Origin: Microbacterium hominis
Lineage (GTDB): Bacteria; Actinomycetota; Actinomycetes; Actinomycetales; Microbacteriaceae
Assembly (NCBI RefSeq): GCF_013282805.1
Contig: NZ_CP054038.1
Span: 186,001 to 250,000 of the forward strand
DNA: 64,000 nt
Direction of reading: 5' to 3'
Shown: positions 8,637 through 17,222 of the stretch, piece by piece
How the letters are laid out: each line of letters opens with the position of its first letter
Position numbering within the stretch: position 1 is the stretch's first letter
Translations under genes and position numbers: made by a program
Notes under the pieces: generated by a model
What the model was told of the DNA's origin: nothing
Database searches by the model: none
Seen by the model: only the letters and a program-made list of their open reading frames with translations

Positions 8637-9547
8637 GCACCACTCCTCCCCTCGCGATCGTCGAGCAGAGCATCCCGAACGCTGCGCAGCGCGGCTCCCG
8701 CAAGAACCGCACCACCCGCATCCGCGGCTACCGCGCGGGCTTCTGGGTCTACGCGGGCCTGGCCGTCGTGCTGGTCAGCGCGGTCTTCCCCTACTACTGG
8801 TCGCTCCTGATCGGGTCGGGCGACGCATCCACCATCAACGACCCGAACATGTCGTGGTTCCCGGGCGGCAACTTCCTCGAGAACGCCGCCGCCGTCGTCA
8901 ACGACCCGGCCGTCGGGTTCTGGCGCGCGCTGTGGAACTCGATCTACAGCTCGACCCTCATCGCGGCATCCGTGGTCATCACCTCGACACTCGCCGGCTG
9001 GGCGTTCGCGAAGCTGAAGTTCCCGGGCAGCAAAGGGCTGCTGGTCTTCGTCGTCGCGACGATGGCCGTGCCGATGCAGCTGGGCGTCGTGCCGCTGTAC
9101 ATCCTGTTCGCCGACCTCGGCTGGACCGGATCGATCGGTGCGATCATCATCCCGGCGCTCACCAGCGCGTTCGGCGTGTTCTGGATGACGCAGTACCTCC
9201 AGCAGACCGTGCCGGACGAGCTCATCGAGGCCGCACGCGTGGACGGCGCCACCATGATGCGCACGCTGTGGACGGTGGGCGTTCCGGCCGCGCGCCCGGC
9301 CGCGGCGATGCTGTTCCTGTTCACGTTCGTGGGCGCGTGGAACAACTTCTTCTGGCCCTTCATCGTGCTCGACCGTCGCGACCCGACCCTGCCCGTCGCG
9401 CTGTCGCTGCTGCAGTCGAACTACTTCGTGGATTACTCGGTGGTGCTCGCGGGCGTGCTGCTGTCGACCATCCCGCTGCTCATCCTCTTCGCCTTCGCGG
9501 GCAAGCAGCTGGTGAGCGGCATCATGGCCGGCGCAGTGAAGGGCTGA
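8633..9547 (+). CDS. cebG: Sugar ABC transporter permease (CebG-like)
   Basis: 304 residues, MalG-type permease. Six membrane segments begin near residue 37, and the EAA loop EAARVDGATMMRTLWTVGVP lies near residues 200-220. It pairs with the upstream permease in the inner-membrane channel for cello-oligosaccharides. The 4-bp overlap with the previous gene shows translational coupling. Confidence 0.87.
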   Translation: MSTTPPLAIVEQSIPNAAQRGSRKNRTTRIRGYRAGFWVYAGLAVVLVSAVFPYYWSLLIGSGDASTINDPNMSWFPGGNFLENAAAVVNDPAVGFWRALWNSIYSSTLIAASVVITSTLAGWAFAKLKFPGSKGLLVFVVATMAVPMQLGVVPLYILFADLGWTGSIGAIIIPALTSAFGVFWMTQYLQQTVPDELIEAARVDGATMMRTLWTVGVPAARPAAAMLFLFTFVGAWNNFFWPFIVLDRRDPTLPVALSLLQSNYFVDYSVVLAGVLLSTIPLLILFAFAGKQLVSGIMAGAVKG

Positions 9548-9607
9548 CCATCTGCGCCGCCCCGCGCCACAATTGATCCTGCAACCTCTAGAGAGGAATC
9601 CGTCGCC

Positions 9608-11077
9608 ATGACCTCTGCCGTCGAGCGCGCCTTCCCGTCGAACTTCCTGTTCGGTGCAGCCACCGCCGCGTACCAGATCGAGGGCGCCGCCCACGACGAC
9701 GGTCGCCGCGATTCGATCTGGGACGCCTTCTCCCGCGTGCCGGGTGCCGTCATCAACGCCGACAACGGCGACGTGGCGTGCGACCACTACCACCTCTACC
9801 GCGACGACGTCGCCCTCATGAAGCAGATGGGTCTGCAGACCTACCGCTTCTCCACCTCGTGGTCGCGGGTGCGCCCCGACGGCGGAGCCGTCAATCCGAA
9901 GGGCGTCGACTTCTACAAGCGCCTCGTCGACGAACTGCTGGGCGCCGACATCCTTCCGTGGCTCACGCTCTACCACTGGGACCTGCCGCAGGCCCTCCAG
10001 GAGAAGGGCGGGTGGGCCAACCGCGACACGGCCGACCTCTTCACCGAGTACGCGCTCGACATGCACGACGCCCTCGGCGACCGCGTGAACGTGTGGACGA
10101 CGCTCAACGAGCCGTGGTGCTCGTCGTTCCTGAGCTACACCGCCGGCATCCACGCCCCCGGGCATTTCAGCATCGAGGAGGGATTGCTCGCCTCGCACCA
10201 CCTGCTGCTCGGCCACGGCCAGGCGATCCGGGAACTGCGCGCCCGCGACGAGTCGCTGACGCTCGGCATCACGCTGAACCTCACGGTCGCCGATCCGGTC
10301 GACGCGAACGACCCCGCCGACCTCGACGCGGCGCGCCGCATCGACGGGCAGTTCAACCGCTGGTTCCTCGACCCGGTGTTCCGCGGTGAGTACCCGGCCG
10401 ACATCGTCGAGGACGTGCGGAAGGTGGATGCCGCAGCCGTCGCCTCCTTCGAGGCGGCCGTGCAGCCCGGTGACCTCGAGACGATCGCGACGCCCATCGA
10501 GTCGCTCGGCGTGAACTACTACCACGGCGAGTACGTCGGCGGCCACGAGCCCGTCGACCCGCCGATCGGCGGCGACGCGCCCACCGATCGGCCCACCGGG
10601 TCGCCGTGGCCGGCCGGCCACGACATCTACTGGCACGAGCGGGGGCTGCCGCGCACGCCCATGCAGTGGGAGGTGCAGCCCGAGGGGCTCACTCGTCTGC
10701 TGGAGCGGGTGTGGACCGAGTACGCCGAGCCCGCCGGCACGGTGCTCTACGTCACCGAGAACGGCGCCGCCTACGACGACGTGGCCGTGGTCGAGGACGG
10801 GGAGACCCGCGTGCACGACGACGACCGCGTCGAGTTCGTGCGCGGCCACCTCGCCGCGATCCTCGATGCCCAGGATGCCGGTGTCGATGTGCGCGCCTAC
10901 TTCTACTGGTCGATGCTCGACAACTTCGAGTGGGCGTGGGGCTACGAGAAGCGGTTCGGTATCGTTCGAGTGGACTACGAGACGCAGGAGCGTGCCGTCA
11001 AGGACAGCGGCCGCGAGTACAGCCGCATCATCGCGGCGCGCACGCTCGACGTCGCACCGGCGACGGTCGTGGCGTAG
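9608..11077 (+). CDS. bglC: GH1 beta-glucosidase (BglC-like)
   Basis: 489 residues, full-length glycoside hydrolase family 1 TIM barrel without signal peptide, hence cytoplasmic. The acid/base Glu168 is in TLNEPW and the nucleophile Glu384 is in YVTENGA. The N-terminal signature FLFGAATAAYQIEG and C-terminal WSMLDNFEWAWGYEKRFG complete the family pattern. It would split imported cellobiose or cellotriose to glucose. AGAGAGGAA precedes ATG 9608. In the operon between the permeases and the repressor gene. Confidence 0.92.
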   Translation: MTSAVERAFPSNFLFGAATAAYQIEGAAHDDGRRDSIWDAFSRVPGAVINADNGDVACDHYHLYRDDVALMKQMGLQTYRFSTSWSRVRPDGGAVNPKGVDFYKRLVDELLGADILPWLTLYHWDLPQALQEKGGWANRDTADLFTEYALDMHDALGDRVNVWTTLNEPWCSSFLSYTAGIHAPGHFSIEEGLLASHHLLLGHGQAIRELRARDESLTLGITLNLTVADPVDANDPADLDAARRIDGQFNRWFLDPVFRGEYPADIVEDVRKVDAAAVASFEAAVQPGDLETIATPIESLGVNYYHGEYVGGHEPVDPPIGGDAPTDRPTGSPWPAGHDIYWHERGLPRTPMQWEVQPEGLTRLLERVWTEYAEPAGTVLYVTENGAAYDDVAVVEDGETRVHDDDRVEFVRGHLAAILDAQDAGVDVRAYFYWSMLDNFEWAWGYEKRFGIVRVDYETQERAVKDSGREYSRIIAARTLDVAPATVVA

Positions 11078-11098
11078 TCCGAGGGGGAGCACGCAGCA

Positions 11099-12112
11099 AT
11101 GAGCACACACACGGTGAGTGGCACCGTCACCATCGAGGAGGTCGCCGCGGCAGCGGGGGTCTCCCGGTCGACCGTGTCGCGCGTCGTGAACGGCTCGACC
11201 GCGGTGAGCCCGTCGGCACTCCAGTCGGTGCAGCGGGCGATCGCGGAGCTCAACTATGTGCCCAATCGCGCGGCGCGTTCGCTGGCGAGCCGGCAGACCC
11301 ACGCTGTCGCCCTGATCGTTCCCGAAGACACCACCCGGTTCTTCGGCGACCCGTTCTTCGCGGCGATCGTGTCGGGCATCAACGCCCGGCTGAGCAAGTC
11401 CGACTACGTGCTCAACCTCTTCATCGCCAGCGATGACCCCGGCGACAAGACCACGTCCTACGTGCGATCGGGCGCGGTCGACGGTGCGATCGTGGTCTCC
11501 CATCACACCAGCGACACGTTCATCGACCGGATCGCCGCGGCCGTCCCCGTCGTGTACGGCGGTCGCCCCGTGCGCGAGCGCGAGCGCGACTACTACGTCG
11601 ACGTCGACAACGTGCGCGGCGCCCATGACGCCACGACGTACCTGATCGAGCAGGGCCGCAAGAACATCGCGACCATCACCGGACCGCTCGACATGCCCGC
11701 GGGCGTCGACCGGCTTCAGGGATACCGGGAGGCGCTCGCCGCCTGGGATCTCCCCGAAGGAGCGATCGCCGACGGCAACTTCACCGCCGACGGCGGCGCG
11801 GTCGCGATGCGGGAGATCCTCGCCGCCGGGGAGCGACCGGACGCGGTCTTCGCCGCGAGCGATCTGATGGCACGCGGAGCCCTGTCGGTGCTCGCGGCCG
11901 AGGGTCTGCGGGTGCCCGCCGACGTCGCGATCATCGGCTTCGACGACTCGCCCGTCGCCACCTCGGTCACGCCGCAGCTGACGACGATGCGTCAGCCGTC
12001 GTTCGCCCAGGGGGAGCGCATGGCCACCGTGCTCCTCGACCTCCTGGCAGGAAAGCACCCGCGCCACGTCACGATCCTCGAGACGGAGCTCATCGAGCGC
12101 GACTCCGTCTGA
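11099..12112 (+). CDS. cebR: LacI-family repressor of the cello-oligosaccharide operon (CebR-like)
   Basis: 337 residues. The N-terminal LacI helix-turn-helix (TIEEVAAAAGVSRSTVSRVV, residues 10-29) and hinge helix are followed by a periplasmic-binding-like sensor domain. In Streptomyces, CebR binds TGGGAGCGCTCCCA and is released by cellobiose or cellotriose; three such boxes lie at the operon promoter (6055-6124). Here the gene is the last cistron of the operon it should repress, giving negative autoregulation, whereas in Streptomyces it sits apart from cebEFG. GGGGGAG precedes ATG 11099. Confidence 0.87.
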   Translation: MSTHTVSGTVTIEEVAAAAGVSRSTVSRVVNGSTAVSPSALQSVQRAIAELNYVPNRAARSLASRQTHAVALIVPEDTTRFFGDPFFAAIVSGINARLSKSDYVLNLFIASDDPGDKTTSYVRSGAVDGAIVVSHHTSDTFIDRIAAAVPVVYGGRPVRERERDYYVDVDNVRGAHDATTYLIEQGRKNIATITGPLDMPAGVDRLQGYREALAAWDLPEGAIADGNFTADGGAVAMREILAAGERPDAVFAASDLMARGALSVLAAEGLRVPADVAIIGFDDSPVATSVTPQLTTMRQPSFAQGERMATVLLDLLAGKHPRHVTILETELIERDSV

Positions 12113-12146
12113 CGACCGGTCGTGCACCCGATCCGAGCAGGATCGG
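12112..12146 (+). terminator. Double hairpin at the end of the ceb operon
   Basis: The palindrome ACGACCGGTCGT (12112-12123) begins at the cebR stop. It is followed by CCGATCC-GAGCA-GGATCGG (12128-12146). There is no long T-run. Likely the operon terminator. Confidence 0.55.
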
Positions 12147-12180
12147 AGAAGCATCGGCGCGCGCGGATTCGTAACGTGGA

Positions 12181-12203
12181 GGATGCCGCAGGGTGCGGCA
12201 TCC
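12181..12203. repeat. Hairpin of the GGATGCCGCA word and its complement
   Basis: GGATGCCGCA (12181-12190), a GGG loop, and TGCGGCATCC (12194-12203) form a perfect 10-bp stem in the leader of the DUF1801 gene. Terminator or leader structure; the same word is scattered across the window. Confidence 0.5.
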
Positions 12204-12235
12204 CGAACCGGGACGAACACGCGAGGAGCCGGAAC

Positions 12236-12655
12236 ATGGCGAAGGCATCGACGGGCCTGTCGGCCGAGGAGCGCGCAGCGGTCAAGGAGCGCGCCAAGGA
12301 GCTGAAGGCCGCTCAGGACCGCGCGAGCGGCGAGCAGGCGGTGGCCGAGAAGATCACCGAGATGCCCGAGGCCGACCGCGTGCTCGCCGAGAAGGTGAGC
12401 GAGATCGTCGCGAAGGTCGCGCCCGACCTCGTGCCGCGCACCTTCTATGGGATGCCGGCCTGGTCGCGCGACGGCAAGGTGGTGGTGTTCTTCAAGGACG
12501 CCGCGAAGTTCAAGAGCCGCTACGCGACGCTCGGGTTCGAAGAGGCCGCCACCCTCGACGACGGGGAGATGTGGGCGACGTCGTACGCGCTGGTGGGGAT
12601 CGGGCCCGACACCGAGAAGCAGATCACGGCACTCGTCGAGCGCGCGATCAGCTGA
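12236..12655 (+). CDS. DUF1801 / YdhG-like small protein
   Basis: 139 residues. A charged, Ala/Glu-rich N-terminal helix region is followed by a compact alpha/beta domain with PRTFYGMPAWSRDGKVVVFF, characteristic of DUF1801 (YdhG/YjbR-like fold). Function is uncertain; some relatives are called iron chaperones on weak grounds. ATG 12236 follows GAGGAG (12223-12228). It converges on and overlaps the VOC gene by 8 bp. Confidence 0.7.
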   Translation: MAKASTGLSAEERAAVKERAKELKAAQDRASGEQAVAEKITEMPEADRVLAEKVSEIVAKVAPDLVPRTFYGMPAWSRDGKVVVFFKDAAKFKSRYATLGFEEAATLDDGEMWATSYALVGIGPDTEKQITALVERAIS

Positions 12656-13568
12656 CGGCGGGGGCTGCCGAGGCGGGGGCTGGTGCGGCCTCGGCGCGCA
12701 GAACGTTGTTCCACGGGTCGTCGAAGCTCAGCGCGCGGCCGTCGTCGCGCACCGCGAAGCCGTGGTGGCGGAGGCGCTCGCCCAGCTCGCCCAGGGCGTC
12801 TGCGCCGGGGAGCGCGAGGTCGACCCGGCCGAGCCCGAGCGCGGGCATGCGGGGTCCGGCGCCGCGGGAGTTCCACACGTTCATCGCCATGTGGTGGTGG
12901 TAGCCGCCGGCGCTGACGAACACGGCCTGGTTGCCGAGGGCCGCCGTCTCGTCGAAGCCGAGGGCGTCGACGTAGAAGGCGCGCGCGGTGGCGACGTCGC
13001 CCACCGACAGGTGCACATGCCCGACCGAGGCGGCATCGCCACCGGTCGATCCGAGCGAGGCCTGCTCGGTGAGGTGGGAGCGGAGGAACTCGTTCGGGTC
13101 GAGGTAGAGGGTCGCCATCTCCACCTGGCCGTGCACCCACGACCAGTCGGTGCGCGCGCGGTCCCAGTACAGCTCGATGCCGTTGCCCTCCGGGTCGGTG
13201 AAGTAGAACGCCTGACTCACCAGGTGGTCGGCCGACCCGGTGAAGGTGCCGGGAGCGTGACGGGCGACGCTGTACAGCGCCGCGGCGAGGGCCTCCTGCG
13301 TCTCGAAGAGGATCGCGGTGTGGAACAGCCCCGCGCTGCCGGGGGGCGCATGCCGCAGGGCGGGATCGTGGCGGAGCACGACGATCGGGAGTCCGGCGCG
13401 GCCGAGGGTGACTGTGTCGGCCTCCGCGCCCAGGACCTGCAGGGTCACGACCTCGCGGTAGTACCGGGTCATGGCGTCGAGGTCGCCGACCAGCAGCGTG
13501 ACCGCGCCCATCGCTGTCGCCGCGGCGAGCTTGTCGGGGGCGGGGAGGTTCACGGTCGCGTCATTCAC
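12648..13568 (-). CDS. VOC-family ring-cleavage dioxygenase-like protein (CatE-like)
   Basis: 306 residues with two vicinal-oxygen-chelate modules (residues about 20-130 and 165-280). Candidate metal ligands are the His in GLFHTAIL and in VGHVHLSVGD, and Glu in GIELYWDR. The layout matches the CatE/catechol-2,3-dioxygenase group, which often belongs to quinone or catechol stress responses; the substrate is not determined. GTG 13568 is the start used, with the palindrome TGTAGCTACA (13570-13579) directly upstream as a possible operator. Convergent with and overlapping the DUF1801 gene. Confidence 0.72.
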   Translation of the reverse strand: MNDATVNLPAPDKLAAATAMGAVTLLVGDLDAMTRYYREVVTLQVLGAEADTVTLGRAGLPIVVLRHDPALRHAPPGSAGLFHTAILFETQEALAAALYSVARHAPGTFTGSADHLVSQAFYFTDPEGNGIELYWDRARTDWSWVHGQVEMATLYLDPNEFLRSHLTEQASLGSTGGDAASVGHVHLSVGDVATARAFYVDALGFDETAALGNQAVFVSAGGYHHHMAMNVWNSRGAGPRMPALGLGRVDLALPGADALGELGERLRHHGFAVRDDGRALSFDDPWNNVLRAEAAPAPASAAPAVS

Positions 13569-13569
13569 G

Positions 13570-13579
13570 TGTAGCTACA
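13570..13579. promoter_or_regulatory. Palindrome TGTAGCTACA at the VOC gene start
   Basis: A perfect 10-bp palindrome two bases upstream of the VOC start codon. It resembles MarR-type half-sites, but no regulator gene is adjacent. Confidence 0.3.
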
Positions 13580-13634
13580 ACCATTTTCGCGCGGCGACCA
13601 TTCCCTGCATCCGCGGACACGTCCTGGTCGCGCG

Positions 13635-13666
13635 GGTCGCTGGTCGCGCTGGTCGCTGGTCGCGCT
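13635..13666. repeat. Exact 16-bp tandem duplication
   Basis: GGTCGCTGGTCGCGCT occurs twice back to back (13635-13650 and 13651-13666), immediately before the first 82-bp palindromic element. Confidence 0.8.
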
Positions 13667-13675
13667 GACTTCCGT

Positions 13676-13757
13676 TTGCTGAGATCAGGTGATCTGCCGT
13701 ATGCAGGACGTTTCGTGCTCGCCCCGGCCTGCTTTCGCCGGAACACCTGTTCTCGGT
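13676..13757. repeat. 82-bp palindromic element, copy 1
   Basis: The left end TTGCTGAGATCAGGTGATC and the right end GAACACCTGTTCTCGG are imperfect inverted repeats. The inner stem is GCAGG/CCTGC. It differs at two positions from copy 2 in the internal segment. No coding capacity. Confidence 0.85.
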
Positions 13758-13759
13758 CA

Positions 13760-13793
13760 GTGGATGCCGGATGGGCTCCGCCGCGGCATCCAC
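13760..13793. repeat. Hairpin between palindromic elements 1 and 2
   Basis: GTGGATGCCG (13760-13769) pairs perfectly with CGGCATCCAC (13784-13793). It again uses the GGATGCC word. Confidence 0.65.
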
Positions 13794-13800
13794 TCTTCGG

Positions 13801-13882
13801 TTGCTGAGATCAGGTGATCTGCCGTATGCAGGACGTTTCGTGCTCACCCCGGCCTGTTTTCGCCGGAACACCTGTTCTCGGC
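13801..13882. repeat. 82-bp palindromic element, copy 2
   Basis: Same length and ends as copy 1, 125 bp downstream. Its inner stem is GCAGG/CCTGT, a G-U pairing. It runs directly into the GCAAG array. Confidence 0.85.
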
Positions 13883-14015
13883 AAGGCAAGCCCGCAAGGC
13901 AAGGCAAGGCAAGGCAAGGCAAGGCAAGGCAAGGCAAGGCAAGCCCGCAAGGCAAGACAAGGCAAGCCAAGGCGGGCCAAGGCAGGGCACGCCCGCAAGG
14001 GGCAGGGCAGGGCGA
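13881..14015. repeat. GCAAG pentanucleotide array
   Basis: Ten perfect GCAAG units fill 13894-13943. Degenerate units (GCAGG, GCCAAG, CCCGCAAG) extend to both sides. It lies between the palindromic element and the uraA stop codon. Slippage-prone; five-base units would shift the frame if translated, but no gene covers it. Together with the repeats listed above it fills the 13569-14041 gap. Confidence 0.9.
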
Positions 14016-14041
14016 GTGGATGCCGCGCCCGGCGCCCCGCG

Positions 14042-15373
14042 CTACTGCGGGTCGCCGCCCAGCTGACCCACGGCGGGGATGGGGCCGCCGTCGTCGGCGC
14101 CGGTCTTGCGCCAGCGGGCGATGAGGTTGCCGAGGTGGTAGATCAGCAGAGCGGCGGCCGAGCCGATGACGATCGCGCCGAGCTCGAAGTCGCCCCACTG
14201 CATGGTGAATCCGGCGATCGCGATCACCAGCGCGACCGCTCCGGTGTACTGGTTGACGGGCCGAGAGAAGTCCACGCGGTTGTCGACCCAGATCTTGATG
14301 CCGATGATGCCGATCAGCCCGTACAGGGCTGTCGTCACTCCGCCGAGCACACCGGCCGGAATCGAGTTGAAGATCGCGCCCACCACCGGCGACAGCGAGA
14401 GCAGGATCGCGAACGCACCGGCTACCCAATAGGCCGCCGTCGAGTAGACGCGCGTGGCCGCCATGACGCCGATGTTCTCGCCGTAGGTGGTGGTGCCGGA
14501 GCCGCCGAAAGCGCCCGCGAGCGTGGTCGCGGCACCGTCGGCGATCAGCGCGCGGCCGGTCTGACGGTTGACCGAGCGCGAGGTCATCGTCGCGACCCCG
14601 CGCACGTGGCCGACGTTCTCCGCGATGAGCACCAGCACGACGGGGAGGAACATCGCGATGACGCTCCACGTTCCGGGGGAGGCGAAGTCGGCGACCTGGA
14701 ACGTCGGGAGGCCGAACCACTGCCCGTCGGCGACGAGGGCGTTCACGTCGGAGAAGTCGACCTCGCCGCGCACGAGCGCCGTGATGTAGCCGACGATCAC
14801 GCCGAGGAAGATCGAGATGCGCCCGAGGAACCCGCGGAACAGCACACTGAAGAGCACGACTGCGACGAGCGTGATCGTGGCGGTGACGGGCGCGAGCTGG
14901 AAGTTGTCCCACGCGACCGGCGCGAGGTTGAAGCCGATGAGCGCGACGATGGCTCCCGCGACGACAGGCGGCATGAGCCGGTCGATCCACCCGATCCCGA
15001 GGAACTGCACCACGAATCCGACGGCTGCCAGCAGCACGCCGACCGCCACGATGCCCGCGAGGGCCGAGCCCATGCCCTGCGAGGCGGTGGCCGCGGTGAC
15101 CGGGGCGATGAAGGCGAACGACGACCCCAGGTAGCTCGGCAGCTTGTTGCGCGTGATGAGCAGGAACAGCAGCGTCCCCACGCCCGAGAAGAACAGCGTC
15201 GTCGACACCGGGAAGCCGGTGAGCAGCGGCACGAGGAACGTCGCGCCGAACATCGCGACGACGTGCTGCATGCCGACGGCGACGGTCGCACCCCAGTTGA
15301 GTCGCTCGTCGGGGGCCACCACCTTTCCGGGCTCGACGGTGCGTCCGTTGCCGTGCAGGGTCCACGTGGGCAT
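14042..15373 (-). CDS. NCS2 uracil/xanthine permease (UraA-like)
   Basis: 443 residues with about 14 membrane segments, a proton-linked nucleobase importer. Typical motifs are NWGATVAVGMQHVVAMFGAT near the N-terminus, TENxG-like IAENVGHV in the middle, and the substrate-site stretch GGSGTTTYGENIGVMAATRVYS. The latter resembles uracil-type members (TTYGEN) more than xanthine-type ones. ATG 15373 follows GAGGAGAG. Single gene; it adds salvage to the purine and pyrimidine genes of the window. Confidence 0.87.
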   Translation of the reverse strand: MPTWTLHGNGRTVEPGKVVAPDERLNWGATVAVGMQHVVAMFGATFLVPLLTGFPVSTTLFFSGVGTLLFLLITRNKLPSYLGSSFAFIAPVTAATASQGMGSALAGIVAVGVLLAAVGFVVQFLGIGWIDRLMPPVVAGAIVALIGFNLAPVAWDNFQLAPVTATITLVAVVLFSVLFRGFLGRISIFLGVIVGYITALVRGEVDFSDVNALVADGQWFGLPTFQVADFASPGTWSVIAMFLPVVLVLIAENVGHVRGVATMTSRSVNRQTGRALIADGAATTLAGAFGGSGTTTYGENIGVMAATRVYSTAAYWVAGAFAILLSLSPVVGAIFNSIPAGVLGGVTTALYGLIGIIGIKIWVDNRVDFSRPVNQYTGAVALVIAIAGFTMQWGDFELGAIVIGSAAALLIYHLGNLIARWRKTGADDGGPIPAVGQLGGDPQ

Positions 15374-15625
15374 GGGGTCTCTCCTCGGTGGTGCGGGCCG
15401 CGTCTCGCGCGCGCCGGTCGACCGATCAGGCTACCGCCGTGTCCGCGTGCGGTTCGGGATGCCGCGCCCGGCGCGGCGCGCGGGGCGTCGCCGACGCACG
15501 CGTCGCGGGGCGGCGGAGGGCGGCGGACCGTAGGGGCGGCGCAGCACGGCGGGCGCGGCATCCGTCATCGAATCGTCATGGTCTGCGGGGGTTCGTCGGC
15601 CCCGCTCCGGCGGAGGATGGAGAGT

Positions 15626-16174
15626 ATGAAGCGCAGTGCCATCGCAGGACTGGTCATCGCGGGCGTGCTCGTGGTCGGGGTCGGGGCCGCCGTCGCGGTG
15701 AGCGTGGCCGGTCGCGAGGACGAGCCCGTCGCCGTGCAGACCGCCACGCCGACCGCCGAACCGATGGACGACGGCACGGACGACGCGGCCGAGGAGTCTC
15801 CCGCCGCCGAGGCGACGCCGACCCCCGAGGCCGACGCACCCGCGCCCGGCGCGACCACCGCCGGGTCGTACGTGGACTACTCCGAGTCCGCGCTCGCGTC
15901 GGCGGAGGGCACGCGCGTGCTGTTCTTCCACGCGCCCTGGTGCCCGCAGTGCCGGGCGCTCGAGTCCGACATCGACGCGGTCGGCGTTCCCGACGGCGTC
16001 ACCATCCTCAAGGTCGACTACGACACGAGCACCGAGCTGCGTCAGCGCTACGACGTGCGGCTGCAGACCACGGTCGTCGCCCTCGACGACTCCGGCGCGG
16101 CCACCGCATCGTTCGTCGCGTACGACGATCCGACCCTCGACGCCGCGCTGACGGGTCTCGGCATCGACGGCTGA
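15626..16174 (+). CDS. Membrane-anchored thioredoxin-fold protein
   Basis: 182 residues: an N-terminal membrane anchor (residues about 5-28), a low-complexity Pro/Ala/Glu/Thr linker to about residue 80, then a thioredoxin domain with the redox motif WCPQC (Cys106 and Cys109). It is predicted to act outside the membrane in disulfide exchange, re-reduced by the CcdA-like protein encoded next, whose ATG overlaps its stop (TGATG). ATG 15626 is preferred to ATG 15617 because GGAGG (15612-15616) leaves proper spacing only for the former. The partner substrate is unknown: cytochrome c maturation or oxidative-damage repair. Confidence 0.8.
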   Translation: MKRSAIAGLVIAGVLVVGVGAAVAVSVAGREDEPVAVQTATPTAEPMDDGTDDAAEESPAAEATPTPEADAPAPGATTAGSYVDYSESALASAEGTRVLFFHAPWCPQCRALESDIDAVGVPDGVTILKVDYDTSTELRQRYDVRLQTTVVALDDSGAATASFVAYDDPTLDAALTGLGIDG

Positions 16175-16926
16175 TGCTCGCTCTCACCCTCGTCTCCTTC
16201 GCCGCCGGGGTGCTCACGGTGCTCGCGCCGTGCGTGCTGCCGCTGCTCCCGGTGATCGTCGGCGGCACGGCGGTCCGCGCCGGCGGCGGCGATGCCGCAG
16301 CGGCGGAGCGGCAGTGGTTCCGGCCGCTGGTGATCGCGGCGGCGCTCGCCGTGTCGGTCGTGGCGTTCACACTGCTGCTCAAGGCGACCTCGGCGCTGCT
16401 GGGCGTGCCCGGCTGGGTGTGGCAGACCGTGTCGGGCGTGATCGTCGCGGTGCTGGGTCTGTCGATGCTGTTCCCCACGCTCTGGGAGCGACTCACCGTG
16501 GCGGCCGGATGGCAGGCCGGCGGCGGCCGACTGCTCGACCGCGGCTACCGGCGCGGTGGTCTCACCGGAGACATCGCCCTCGGCGCGGCCCTCGGCCCCG
16601 CGTTCAGCAGCTGCTCCCCGACCTACGCGCTCATCGTCGCGACGGTGCTGCCGGCGAGCTTCGCCGCCGGCGTCGTCTATACGACGGCGTACGCCGTGGG
16701 GCTCGCCCTCGCGCTTCTGGCGATCGCCATCGCCGGCACCGCGCTCGTGCGGCGCCTGGGATGGCTCGCCGACCCGCACGGCGTGTTCCGCCGCGGGATG
16801 GGCGGGGTGCTGCTCGTCGTCGGCGTCGCCGTCGCGCTCGGGTGGGACCGGCTCCTCCAGGCCTGGATCCTCGAGCAGGGTTGGTACGGCCCGATCGAGA
16901 ACCTCGAGCGCATGCTGCTGGGCTGA
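16174..16926 (+). CDS. CcdA/DsbD-type thiol-electron carrier
   Basis: 250 residues, six membrane segments. The two redox cysteines lie in LAPCVLPLLPVIVGG (first helix) and GPAFSSCSPTYALI (fourth helix), as in CcdA. It would carry electrons from cytoplasmic thioredoxin across the membrane to the thioredoxin-fold protein encoded just upstream. The one-base overlap of the two genes supports a pair. No resBC or other cytochrome c genes are adjacent. Confidence 0.85.
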   Translation: MLALTLVSFAAGVLTVLAPCVLPLLPVIVGGTAVRAGGGDAAAAERQWFRPLVIAAALAVSVVAFTLLLKATSALLGVPGWVWQTVSGVIVAVLGLSMLFPTLWERLTVAAGWQAGGGRLLDRGYRRGGLTGDIALGAALGPAFSSCSPTYALIVATVLPASFAAGVVYTTAYAVGLALALLAIAIAGTALVRRLGWLADPHGVFRRGMGGVLLVVGVAVALGWDRLLQAWILEQGWYGPIENLERMLLG

Positions 16927-16933
16927 GCCGCGG

Positions 16934-17018
16934 GCGGCGCTGCGGTGCGGTGCGGCGGTGCAGGCGGTGCGGCGGTGCGGCGGTGCGGTGCTGCGGTGCT
17001 GCGGTGCTGGTGGTGCGG
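16934..17018. repeat. GCGGTG-type low-complexity tract
   Basis: Irregular runs of GCGGTG, GCGGTGCG and GCTGCGGT follow the ccdA stop and lead into the palindromic elements. Shorter related tracts occur near 57590. Confidence 0.6.
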
Positions 17019-17045
17019 GCGTGGCATCCACTCGCCTGGCTGGTC

Positions 17046-17127
17046 TTGCTGAGATCAGGTGATCTGCCGGGGACAGGCTGGTGTGGGTGGGGTTCGGCCT
17101 GTGTACGCCGGATCACCTGTTCTCGGC
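17046..17127. repeat. 82-bp palindromic element, copy 3
   Basis: The ends TTGCTGAGATCAGGTGATC and GATCACCTGTTCTCGGC match copies 1 and 2. The interior differs and has the inner stem ACAGGC/GCCTGT. It lies between convergent ccdA and purC. Confidence 0.85.
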
Positions 17128-17222
17128 GAGGGGGAAGGGGTGGATGCCGGCTGGCGGCGCCGTGCGGATCGGCGGGGTGCCCGCGGGTGGGGCGGGTGTG
17201 GCATCCACTCGCCTGGCTGGTC

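Noticed and set aside
8447-12220. A 1257-residue minus-strand open frame.
   Set aside because: It is antisense to the well-supported ceb operon (permease, beta-glucosidase, repressor) and has the Arg/His/Val composition typical of shadow frames.
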